A DNA stretch of 64,000 nt from Mycobacterium sp. 852014-52450_SCH5900713 (lineage in GTDB: Bacteria; Actinomycetota; Actinomycetes; Mycobacteriales; Mycobacteriaceae): NCBI RefSeq assembly GCF_001667075.1, contig NZ_LZIL01000074.1, positions 24,081-88,080 on the forward strand, given 5' to 3'. Position numbers and translations under genes: made by a program. Positions 57,716 through 64,000 of this stretch are shown one piece after another. The notes under the pieces were generated by a model. The model made no database searches. It was not told where the DNA came from and saw only the letters and a program-made list of their open reading frames with translations. Numbering within the stretch: the stretch's first letter is position 1; each line of letters begins with the position of its first letter.

Positions 57716-58981
57716 TCAGCACGCCGGCTGGTGTTCCTCGAGCCCAGAGCTGGCCTGAGAGCCTTCATCGCCACGTCCCCGGAACGGCCCGACGACCTGC
57801 CCGCCCAAGTAAACGACCCCACGACCGACGGTCACGAACACCCGGCCCGTAACGCTTCCGACGGCTCCCAACGTGGCGACGGCAGCATCCAAAACACTCG
57901 GGATGTGGAAGTCCTCCCAGGTCTCGACCTGGTGCTGACGGGCCGCGGCGAAGCGGTCGAGCTCGTCGCGCAGGGCGCCGCGTTGCTTCGCAAGCTCGCG
58001 TACCGCCCAGAATCGGAAGCCGTCGATGGCCGCCGTCTTGCCGAATTGGTCCAGAATTTCCTTCGCGCTCCGGTAGATGTCGAGGTCTTCGCGCAGATGA
58101 TGGTCGACGAGCTCGCGAGCCTCGTCGATCGCGCGCAGCAACTGCTCGGGCTCCTTCGCCTCGATGCGGGCGAGGTTCAACCGCTGCCACTTGTGCAGCG
58201 CCTCCTCGGCGATGACCAGCAGGCTCAGGGTGTCGCCAAGCCGGTTCTCGCTGATGGCATTTCGCAGCTTCCCGGCGCGCTGCTGCACGGGCAGCTCATG
58301 ATCGAAGGACGCCAGGATGCGGCTCACGTGGTTGCGCAACTGCTCGACGGTGACGTTGAGCGCCGGCCCCAGCATGGCCACCGAATCCCAGTACGCATCG
58401 GGCAGCGACCCGTACTTATCCAACGAGTCGACCATCCGCGAGATCGTCAGGCTGGTGCCCAGCACGTCGCCGGCGCGCTGCGCACGGGCAACTTCGAGCA
58501 CCGATTCGACCTTGTCCTCCACGCGACGGACGGCGTCTTCGACCTCGGCAACCGCGGACTTCAACGCCACCTGCACCGCGATCATCTGCGCCGACAGCAT
58601 CACCTCCGGGCCGAGCAGCTCCGGTCGCCATTGCAGCTGGGCCAACAGCTCGCCGGCATCGGCGCCCGTGGTCAGCCGGAAGACGCCGTCGCTGAGGGGA
58701 ACGAGGTTGCCTTCCCTCAACGCGTCCACGGTGTCGCGCTGCAACTGCACGTACTTGCCGGAGTCGGCCAGAAACGAAGCCAGCCCGGCGATCGCCGCGT
58801 TCGCGAGCGAGGCGCTGTCGATGCCGGCGACGCGCATGGCGTGGCCGGCGGTCGCGCGCAGCCGCGTCAGATAGGACTCGACGGCGGCGGGGTCCCCGCC
58901 CAGCAGCAGGGATTCGTCCTGGAACGACACCACGACCTCGTCGCTGTCGACCGTCGCCGACGCGTCGGACACCTCGGTCAC
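57716..58981 (-). CDS. Hypothetical protein with central helical/coiled-coil region
   Basis: A 421-residue protein, almost wholly helical. Heptad-like stretches are SAVAEVEDAVRRVEDKVESVLEVARAQRAG and QLLRAIDEARELVDHHLREDLDIYRSAKEILDQFGK. A C-terminal glycine-rich hydrophobic segment (VLDAAVATLGAVGSVTGRVFVTVGRGVVYLGGQVVG) could touch the membrane. GTG 58981 follows AGGGGG. No enzymatic motif or family is recognised. Divergent from a TetR gene. Confidence 0.72.
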   Translation of the reverse strand: MTEVSDASATVDSDEVVVSFQDESLLLGGDPAAVESYLTRLRATAGHAMRVAGIDSASLANAAIAGLASFLADSGKYVQLQRDTVDALREGNLVPLSDGVFRLTTGADAGELLAQLQWRPELLGPEVMLSAQMIAVQVALKSAVAEVEDAVRRVEDKVESVLEVARAQRAGDVLGTSLTISRMVDSLDKYGSLPDAYWDSVAMLGPALNVTVEQLRNHVSRILASFDHELPVQQRAGKLRNAISENRLGDTLSLLVIAEEALHKWQRLNLARIEAKEPEQLLRAIDEARELVDHHLREDLDIYRSAKEILDQFGKTAAIDGFRFWAVRELAKQRGALRDELDRFAAARQHQVETWEDFHIPSVLDAAVATLGAVGSVTGRVFVTVGRGVVYLGGQVVGPFRGRGDEGSQASSGLEEHQPAC

Positions 58982-59184
58982 GGCACCCCCTGATCCTTCG
59001 GCACCCCAGCAAGCAGGCCAAGAGTTAACAGGAATTTGTCGGCTAGCAAACCCGGACATTACACCCATGTGTCCGGCCGACCGCTCCGCTTTGCCATGTG
59101 TTGGGTAGGAGTTCACCCGGGCCAACGCAGGGGCCTCATGACGGACGGATTCGCGCCCGGAAACGTCCCCCGTAACCTTCACCT

Positions 59185-59742
59185 GTGACCGCGCGCAAGC
59201 CCCCGCGCCTGTCCGTCGAGGACTGGCTGCAGGCCGGCTACACGCTGCTCGCCGAACAGGGGGTGCGCGCGCTGAAGATCGAGCGGCTCTGCCAGCAGGC
59301 GGGCGTCACCCGGGGGAGCTTCTACTGGCACTTCCAGGACATGGACAGCTACCGGGCCGCGCTGGTCGACTCGTGGAACACCTTCCTGGAAAAGGACCGC
59401 CAGTCGCTGGCCGAACTCGACGCGCTGCCCCCGCGGGAACGCCTGTCCGCCATGATGACCGCCCTGACCAGCCCGGGGCATTGGACGCTGGAACGCGCGA
59501 TGCGCGAATGGGCCCGCACCGACCCGGCCGCCGCCGCCAACATCCGCACGGCCGACCGGCGCCTGCTGCGCTCCGTCACCAAGGCCTACAGCGACTACGG
59601 CTTCAGCCCCGACGACGCCAAGCTGCGCGCCGAGCTGACCTTCGCCGCCGGCATCGGGCTGCTGCACCTGGCCGGCTCGGCCCAGCAGGCGCAGAAGATC
59701 GCCCAGCGGGAGCGGTTCCTCGAGCTGATGCTCAAGGACTAG
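59185..59742 (+). CDS. TetR/AcrR family transcriptional regulator
   Basis: A 185-residue protein with helix-turn-helix KIERLCQQAGVTRGSFYWHFQDMDSYRAALVDSW. The RGSFYWHF recognition helix is common in the TetR_C_33-like group. GTG 59185 start. Convergent with the HsaA-like gene, the two stops sharing CTAG (59739-59742). It may control that gene, although the palindrome at the other end of the flavoprotein gene is 1.2 kb away. Confidence 0.86.
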   Translation: MTARKPPRLSVEDWLQAGYTLLAEQGVRALKIERLCQQAGVTRGSFYWHFQDMDSYRAALVDSWNTFLEKDRQSLAELDALPPRERLSAMMTALTSPGHWTLERAMREWARTDPAAAANIRTADRRLLRSVTKAYSDYGFSPDDAKLRAELTFAAGIGLLHLAGSAQQAQKIAQRERFLELMLKD

Positions 59743-60908
59743 ACCATCGCGATCGGGGAGATCTTGGCGCCAATCGCCAACGCCCCGGCCAACTCTCGGC
59801 TCACGTCGTAGTCGAACACCACATGCCCGGCCGCGATGTCCACGTCGCGCTTGAAGCGCTGCAGCGGGTTCGACAGGAACTGGGCGCTCGCCCCGGAGGC
59901 ATTCAGCAAATCGGCGATAACAGCCCGGCTTTCGTGGACCGTGTGGGCCGCCGCCAGCCGCGCTTCCGCCCGTGCCGATCGGTGCACCCGCTCGCCGGCG
60001 GCCACCATCCGGTCGATGCCGCCGGCCGTCTCGTCGACCAGCGCCCTGAGAGCCCGCAACCGCACCCGCGCACTCGCCAGCCGGATCTGGGCGGCGGGCT
60101 GATCCTTTTGCGCCGCACCGCTGTACGCCAGGACGCGCCCGCCCAGCCGTTCGGCGAACAGCTCGGTCACCCGCTCGGCGGCACCGAGCACCGGCATGGA
60201 CGCCACCAGCGCGAGCGCGGGGACCATCGGCCAGCGGTACGTCGGCACCCCATGCGCGTTCGCCCCCGGCGCCGTTCCGCCATAGATGTCGGCCACCGCG
60301 ACCGTGCGATGTTCCGGAACGAAGATGTCGGTGACGACGACGTCGTGGGAGCCGGTGCCCCGCATCCCGGCGGTCTGCCAGGTGTCGACGACCTCGACCT
60401 GGTCGGCGGGCACCAGCACGAGTGCGGGATCGATGCGGTCCGGCCGCTCGATCAGCGCCCCGACCATCACCCAATCCGCGTCCATCGCGCCCGTGGCCCA
60501 CGACCAGCGGCCCGTCAGGCGCACCCCGCCGTCGGCCGGGGTACCGCGCCCGGTCGGGGCCAGGGGAGCGGGGGCGAGCACCGGCCCCGAGGCGAACACC
60601 TCCTCCTGGACCCGCATGTCGAACAGCGACAGCATCCAGTTGTGCAGGGCATAGAAACCGAGTGTCCAGGCGCTGGATGCGCACCCGTGCGCCATGCGCC
60701 GAATCGGTTCCAGCAGTTCGGGAAACGACGCCTGGATGCCGCCGAACCGGGCAGGGAGCAACAGCCGGAACAGCTCGGTATCCCGGAACTCGGCGACCGT
60801 CGCCGCGGGCAGCCGGCGCAGCCGCTCGGCCTCGTCGGCGCGCTCGGCGAGCCGGGCGACGAAGTCGTCGGTGATCCCGTACGTCGGGCGAGTGTCGACC
60901 GCAGACAT
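59739..60908 (-). CDS. Acyl-CoA-dehydrogenase-fold flavin monooxygenase (HsaA-like)
   Basis: A 389-residue protein of the group D flavoprotein hydroxylase/acyl-CoA dehydrogenase fold. LFRLLLPARFGGIQASFPELLEPIRRMAHGCASSAW and the RWSWATGAMDADWVMVGA loop match HsaA, HpaB-like and related oxygenases rather than true dehydrogenases. It lacks the acyl-CoA catalytic Glu context I would expect. A partner flavin reductase is not adjacent. A strong palindrome overlaps its promoter. Substrate unknown, probably phenolic. Confidence 0.85.
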   Translation of the reverse strand: MSAVDTRPTYGITDDFVARLAERADEAERLRRLPAATVAEFRDTELFRLLLPARFGGIQASFPELLEPIRRMAHGCASSAWTLGFYALHNWMLSLFDMRVQEEVFASGPVLAPAPLAPTGRGTPADGGVRLTGRWSWATGAMDADWVMVGALIERPDRIDPALVLVPADQVEVVDTWQTAGMRGTGSHDVVVTDIFVPEHRTVAVADIYGGTAPGANAHGVPTYRWPMVPALALVASMPVLGAAERVTELFAERLGGRVLAYSGAAQKDQPAAQIRLASARVRLRALRALVDETAGGIDRMVAAGERVHRSARAEARLAAAHTVHESRAVIADLLNASGASAQFLSNPLQRFKRDVDIAAGHVVFDYDVSRELAGALAIGAKISPIAMV

Positions 60909-60914
60909 GGCGCC

Positions 60915-60941
60915 GACCGTACCATACTATTTTGTACGGTC
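60915..60941. promoter_or_regulatory. Operator palindrome before the HsaA-like gene
   Basis: GACCGTAC (60915-60922) and GTACGGTC (60934-60941) are perfect 8-base arms separated by 11 A/T-rich bases (CATACTATTTT), which contain a possible -10. The site lies 6 bases before the start codon, so a bound repressor would block transcription. Confidence 0.7.
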
Positions 60942-60968
60942 ACGTAAGAGGTTCGAGGAGAACGGCTC

Positions 60969-61385
60969 TCAGCCCAGATCGTAGGAATCCCGGGACACAC
61001 GGAAGTAATGCCCGGTGCTGCTGTCGGTGCATGTCATGCCCGACGGCTCGCTGTCGCAACTGATCGTCCCGGCGGACTTGGTCTGGCCGTAGTCGAGTGT
61101 CGGCTCGCCGGCGACGCGCAGGGTGTCGCCGTGACAGTGGATGGCGGCCGGTTGACCCTGGGTAAGGACGAAGCGGTTACCCCAGGCGAGGTGTTTGCCG
61201 CACTCCGGGGGTGGCGGTGGCTGGTAGTCGAAGTCGCTGATGTCGCAGGCGACAAAGGCGCTGTCCAGCACGCAGTAGATGTTCCCGGACGGAGATTGAA
61301 AGTTCAGGGTGTCGGCGCGTGCGATCGCGGGCGCACCGGTGGCCGCCGCAACCATCGCGCCGATGACGAGCGCCTGCCGAATCAT
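60969..61385 (-). CDS. Secreted DUF6636-like protein
   Basis: A 138-residue exported protein. The signal peptide MIRQALVIGAMVAAATGAPA has a cleavage site after ARA. The mature part begins DTLNFQSPSGNIYCVLDSAFVACDI and has six Cys in three likely disulfides (YCVL, VACDI, PECGKH, AIHCHG, ISCDSE, MTCTD). FQSPSGNIxC and SGMTCTDSSTGHYFRVSRDSY are typical of the actinobacterial DUF6636 family. Function unknown. Confidence 0.82.
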   Translation of the reverse strand: MIRQALVIGAMVAAATGAPAIARADTLNFQSPSGNIYCVLDSAFVACDISDFDYQPPPPPECGKHLAWGNRFVLTQGQPAAIHCHGDTLRVAGEPTLDYGQTKSAGTISCDSEPSGMTCTDSSTGHYFRVSRDSYDLG

Positions 61386-61454
61386 TTGCTGAGCCTAGGC
61401 GCTGATCCGCTCGCTCGGGGCGGAAAGCCGAGAATCTTGCCGGTAGGCGTTTCC

Positions 61455-61664
61455 TCAGTTGGACCGGATCCGCAGTTGCTCGCGCGTGTGTTTCTCGACG
61501 AACAGCGGAACGAAATCGCGGACGCGGCTGTGCGTGAAGCGGGCATGCTCTTCGCGGACGAGGGCGTCGACGACCTCCGATGGGACTTGCGGGAACTCGT
61601 CGACCAGTTGCCGCTCGATGTCCGCCAACAGCATCTCTTCGTTGACCTGCGTGACCTTACCCAT
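61455..61664 (-). CDS. Small three-helix protein
   Basis: A 69-residue soluble helical protein starting MGKVTQVNEEMLLADIERQLVDEFPQVPSEVVDALV, followed by REEHARFTHSRVRDFVPLFVEKHTREQL. It resembles the small mycobacterial 'three-helix bundle dimerization domain' proteins. In them the IxxxL and VRDFVPVLVEK pattern is conserved. No catalytic motif. Codon usage and the complete frame support it as a gene. Confidence 0.75.
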   Translation of the reverse strand: MGKVTQVNEEMLLADIERQLVDEFPQVPSEVVDALVREEHARFTHSRVRDFVPLFVEKHTREQLRIRSN

Positions 61665-61752
61665 GAGCGGGGGGTTCCCGATCGGCGTTCGCCGTCAAAC
61701 GGATTTCGCGTTAAGGCGGTGCTGCGATCCCGTGAACTGGCCGCACGCCCCT

Positions 61753-61772
61753 AACAGAGCGGCCGCTCTGTT
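61753..61772. promoter_or_regulatory. Perfect 20-base palindrome before a TetR gene
   Basis: AACAGAGCGGCCGCTCTGTT is fully self-complementary and contains a NotI site. It lies 11 bases before ATG 61784 of the TetR gene, within the transcript leader or promoter, and is a strong candidate autoregulatory operator. Confidence 0.72.
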
Positions 61773-61783
61773 TCTATGCCGGA

Positions 61784-62410
61784 ATGCCCCGGCCACGTGT
61801 TCACGATCAGGACCAGATCCTGGATGCCGTCGAACGGTTGGCCGTGCGGTCCGGGCCGGCATCGGTCACGATCAGAGCCGTCGGCGACGCGATCGGGGTC
61901 TCCAATGGCGCGCTGTACCACACGTTCGGTTCGCGGGCGGGACTCGTCGGGCGCGCCTGGTTGCGGGCCGGGCACCGATTCCTCAGCGCGCAAAGCGAAT
62001 TGATCGACGCGGCGCCCGTGGGGGATGGCGTCGCCGCCGTGGTGGCGGCGGCCGAGGCGCCGGTGGTGTTCGCCGACAGCTACCCGGAGTCGTCGCGGTT
62101 ACTGCTGACCGTGCGCCGCGACGAGCTGCTGGGCCCGGAGACGCCACCCGACCTCGCGACGCAGCTGCGCGACCTGGACCGGCTGCTGGTGGAGACGATG
62201 ATCCGGCTGGCCCGCCGCCTGTGGGACCGCAAGGACGCGGCGGCCGTCGACGTCATCACCACCTGCATCGTCGATCTGCCGACCGCGATCCTTTTGCGCC
62301 GCAACAGGATCAACGATCCCGGGGCCCGGGAGCGGCTACGCGCCGCGGTCCGCGCCGTGCTCGACGTCGGGGAGCCCCGGCGCACAACCAGAGAGAAGGA
62401 CACGACATGA
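61784..62410 (+). CDS. TetR/AcrR family transcriptional regulator
   Basis: A 208-residue protein with helix-turn-helix SVTIRAVGDAIGVSNGALYHTFGSRAGLVGRAW. It has the ALYHTF recognition helix. Its stop overlaps the ATG of the enoyl-CoA hydratase gene (ATGA), so the two are coupled. The effector is probably a CoA ester or fatty acid, by context only. Confidence 0.87.
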   Translation: MPRPRVHDQDQILDAVERLAVRSGPASVTIRAVGDAIGVSNGALYHTFGSRAGLVGRAWLRAGHRFLSAQSELIDAAPVGDGVAAVVAAAEAPVVFADSYPESSRLLLTVRRDELLGPETPPDLATQLRDLDRLLVETMIRLARRLWDRKDAAAVDVITTCIVDLPTAILLRRNRINDPGARERLRAAVRAVLDVGEPRRTTREKDTT

Positions 62411-63063
62411 CACCGACATACAGTTGGGACGACAAGATCGCGGTGCTACACCTCGGCGAGGACGAGAACCGGTTCTCCCCGGAGTTTCTCGACGCGATCA
62501 ACGAGCAGCTCGACGACATCCAGCAGGCCGGCGCCCAGGGCCTGGTCACCACCGCGGTCGGCAAGTTTTACACCAACGGGCTGGACCTGGACTGGCTGGG
62601 CGCCCACCCCGACCAGACACAGGCGTACGTCGGGCGGGTGCAGGCCCTGCTCGCTCGCGTCCTCACCTTCCCGATGCCGACCGCCGCCGCGGTGACCGGG
62701 CACGCCTTCGGCGCCGGCGCCATGCTCGCCATGGCCCACGACGTGCGGGTGATGCGCGCCGACCGAGGGTTCTTCTGCTTCCCCGAGGTCGACATCCGGA
62801 TTCCGTTCACCGACGGCATGGCCGCGCTGATCCAGGCCAAGCTGACGCCGCGCGCCGCGGTGGCCTCGATGACGACCGGGCGGCGGTTCGGTGGGGAAGA
62901 CGCCGCCGAATTCGGCATCGTCGATGCGACCGCCGCCGAGGGCGAGGTGACCGCGGCGGCGACCGACCTGCTGCGCCCGCTCGCCGGCAAGGACCCCGGC
63001 ACGCTCGGCGCGATCAAGCAGACCATGTTCCGCGCCGCGGCCCGGGCATTGACCGACCTCTGA
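62407..63063 (+). CDS. Enoyl-CoA hydratase/isomerase family protein
   Basis: A 218-residue crotonase-fold protein, shorter than the usual about 260. Oxyanion-hole segments are KFYTNGLDLDWL and GHAFGAGAMLAMAHDVRV. The active-site loop RGFFCFPEVDIRIPFTDGM has one acidic residue, as in delta3-delta2-enoyl-CoA isomerases. The shortened C-terminus ends RAAARALTDL. Translationally coupled to the TetR gene, pointing to regulated fatty-acid or steroid side-chain metabolism. Exact reaction not determined. Confidence 0.85.
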   Translation: MTPTYSWDDKIAVLHLGEDENRFSPEFLDAINEQLDDIQQAGAQGLVTTAVGKFYTNGLDLDWLGAHPDQTQAYVGRVQALLARVLTFPMPTAAAVTGHAFGAGAMLAMAHDVRVMRADRGFFCFPEVDIRIPFTDGMAALIQAKLTPRAAVASMTTGRRFGGEDAAEFGIVDATAAEGEVTAAATDLLRPLAGKDPGTLGAIKQTMFRAAARALTDL

Positions 63064-63079
63064 TTGTTACCATCGCGCG

Positions 63080-63832
63080 GTGAGTGACCCGGGATTCGTC
63101 TCACGGCGCGACGTGCTGAGATTCGCGCCGATGCTGCTCGGCGCCGGGCTCATGACCGCTCCCCGCGCCGCCGGCGTCGCCGGGTCGGCCGTCTTCCTCG
63201 ACCCGGGCCACAACGCCGTGAACGACGCGTCCATCAGCCAGCAGGTCCCCAACGGCCGCGGCGGAACCAAGGCGTGCCAGACGTCGGGCGCCGCCACCAA
63301 CGACGGCTATCCCGAGCACGCCTTCACCTGGGCGGTCGTGGCGCTGATCAACGAGTCCCTCAACGGAATGGGCGTCCGCACCCAACTGTCGCGGGGCGAC
63401 GACAGCTCGGTCGGCCCCTGCGTGGACCAGCGCGCCGCGGCGGCCAACGCGATGCGCCCCGACGCGATCGTGAGCATCCACGCCGACGGCGGACCCGCGT
63501 CCGGCAGCGGATTCCACGTCAACTATTCGAGCCCGCCCTTGAACGAGGTGCAATCCGGCCCGGCCGTCCAGCTGGCCAACACCATGCGGGACGCCTTGGT
63601 GCAGGCCGGTTTCCAGCCGGCCAACTACATCGGCTCGGGCGGACTGTACGGCCGGGATGACCTCGCGGGCCTGAACCTCGCCCAGTACCCGGCTGTGCTC
63701 GTCGAACTCGGCAACATGAAGAACCCCGACGACGCCGCGCGGATGCAAAGCCCCGACGGCCGGGCGAGGTATGCCGCCGCGGTCACCCAGGGAATCGTCG
63801 GCTACCTGAACGCCAAAGCCGGCCAACAGTAG
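63080..63832 (+). CDS. Tat-exported N-acetylmuramoyl-L-alanine amidase (Rv3717-like)
   Basis: A 250-residue Amidase_3 protein that cuts the muramoyl-alanine bond of peptidoglycan. Zinc ligands are in FLDPGHN (His), GYPEHAFTW (Glu), IVSIHADGG (His), and the catalytic Glu is in LVELGNMKN. It is very close to Rv3717 through the mature part, including the CQTSG...PCVDQR Cys pair. The signal SRRDVLRFAPMLLGAGLM carries a twin-Arg motif, pointing to Tat export. GTG 63080 start, 16 bases after the hydratase stop. Confidence 0.9.
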   Translation: MSDPGFVSRRDVLRFAPMLLGAGLMTAPRAAGVAGSAVFLDPGHNAVNDASISQQVPNGRGGTKACQTSGAATNDGYPEHAFTWAVVALINESLNGMGVRTQLSRGDDSSVGPCVDQRAAAANAMRPDAIVSIHADGGPASGSGFHVNYSSPPLNEVQSGPAVQLANTMRDALVQAGFQPANYIGSGGLYGRDDLAGLNLAQYPAVLVELGNMKNPDDAARMQSPDGRARYAAAVTQGIVGYLNAKAGQQ

Positions 63833-63844
63833 CCGAGCGGTCGC

Positions 63845-64000
63845 TCAGCCGCCAGAGAAGCCCCGGACCACAGGCGCCCCAGCGGTTCCCGCGTCGAGGT
63901 GGCTGGAGGCGAAGGCAACGCCCTTGTCGATCATGGCGCCGTCGTCGGCGTAGGTGTTGTGGGCGGCGAAGTTCATGCCGTCGGAGCAGACCGGGTCTTC
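63845..64000 (-). CDS. Cutinase family protein, C-terminal part
   Basis: Only the last 51 codons are in the window. They read DPVCSDGMNFAAHNTYADDG with IDKGVAFASSHL, the end of the mycobacterial cutinase-like (Culp) esterases. Cys in PVCSDG is the usual partner of the last disulfide and His in AAHNTY is the catalytic His. A Gly/Ala-rich tail ends GFSGG. The rest, with the GxSxG elbow and signal peptide, lies beyond base 64000. Confidence 0.75.
   Translation of the reverse strand, partial: EDPVCSDGMNFAAHNTYADDGAMIDKGVAFASSHLDAGTAGAPVVRGFSGG

Noticed and set aside
61759..61766. NotI site GCGGCCGC as a cloning or vector trace
   Set aside because: It is the centre of a longer natural palindrome in front of a TetR gene; nothing else suggests vector sequence.

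Overview
The window is high-G+C actinobacterial DNA. Ortholog-level matches to Mycobacterium tuberculosis proteins (the haloalkane dehalogenase Rv2296, PatB/Rv2294, SseB/Rv2291, YjcE/Rv2287, the LysR regulator Rv2282c, SirA/Rv2391, CysH/Rv2392 and an Rv3717-like amidase) place it in a slow-growing Mycobacterium, probably of the M. avium complex type. These identities come from memory of the sequences and no search was run. The gene set is typical of an environmental or opportunistic mycobacterium: many TetR regulators, two cytochromes P450, F420/luciferase-like oxidoreductases, short-chain dehydrogenases, alpha/beta hydrolases and VOC dioxygenases.

Layout. 1-6.3 kb: end of a hydrolase, an extradiol dioxygenase, a haloalkane dehalogenase, a cyclase-like DUF2652 protein, PatB, two back-to-back gene remnants, a luciferase-like oxidoreductase and an AveC-like membrane protein with a coupled 36-residue membrane peptide. 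6.3-15 kb: TetR/P450 pair, an Asp-nucleophile hydrolase, an LpqH-type lipoprotein, an overlapping oxidoreductase/SDR/hydrolase run, a nucleosidase-like protein and SseB. 15-25.7 kb: secreted protein, glycosyltransferase, Rieske oxygenase with TetR, FAD monooxygenase with TetR and tandem operators, VOC protein, AAA ATPase, YjcE antiporter and a DUF5685 protein with an extreme Cys tail. 25.7-33 kb: an ECF41-type sigma factor with its epimerase partner, a chagasin-like lipoprotein, SDR, DUF1707 protein, TetR, esterase, 7Fe ferredoxin and LysR. 33-36.3 kb: the assimilatory sulfate operon sirA-cysH-chelatase, in which PAPS/APS is reduced to sulfite, sulfite to sulfide, and sirohaem is supplied. The ferredoxin nearby could feed SirA.

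36.5-43 kb: a metal-binding-type protein, a duplicated 145-bp hairpin repeat, an acyltransferase, a GlcD-like FAD oxidase, a polysaccharide deacetylase, and TetR translationally coupled to an unusual hydrolase-methyltransferase fusion. 43.1-48.4 kb is the most unusual part. A receptor Ser/Thr kinase is followed by an A+T-richer block encoding a small ESX-secretion-associated protein, a WXG-like multidomain putative effector and a candidate immunity protein. That block ends in a second copy of the kinase 3' end. A secreted protein and a receptor pseudokinase lacking the catalytic Asp come next.

48.4-52.3 kb: an overlapping tocopherol-cyclase-like/hydrolase/P450 operon with a divergent VOC gene. 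52.3-55.2 kb: a low-G+C patch with a third receptor kinase and an orphan membrane-anchored sensor domain. 55.2-64 kb: lactonase-like protein, SDR, coiled-coil protein, TetR and HsaA-like flavoprotein, secreted DUF6636-like protein, TetR and enoyl-CoA hydratase pair, a Tat-exported cell-wall amidase and the end of a cutinase. No rRNA, tRNA or CRISPR array was seen.
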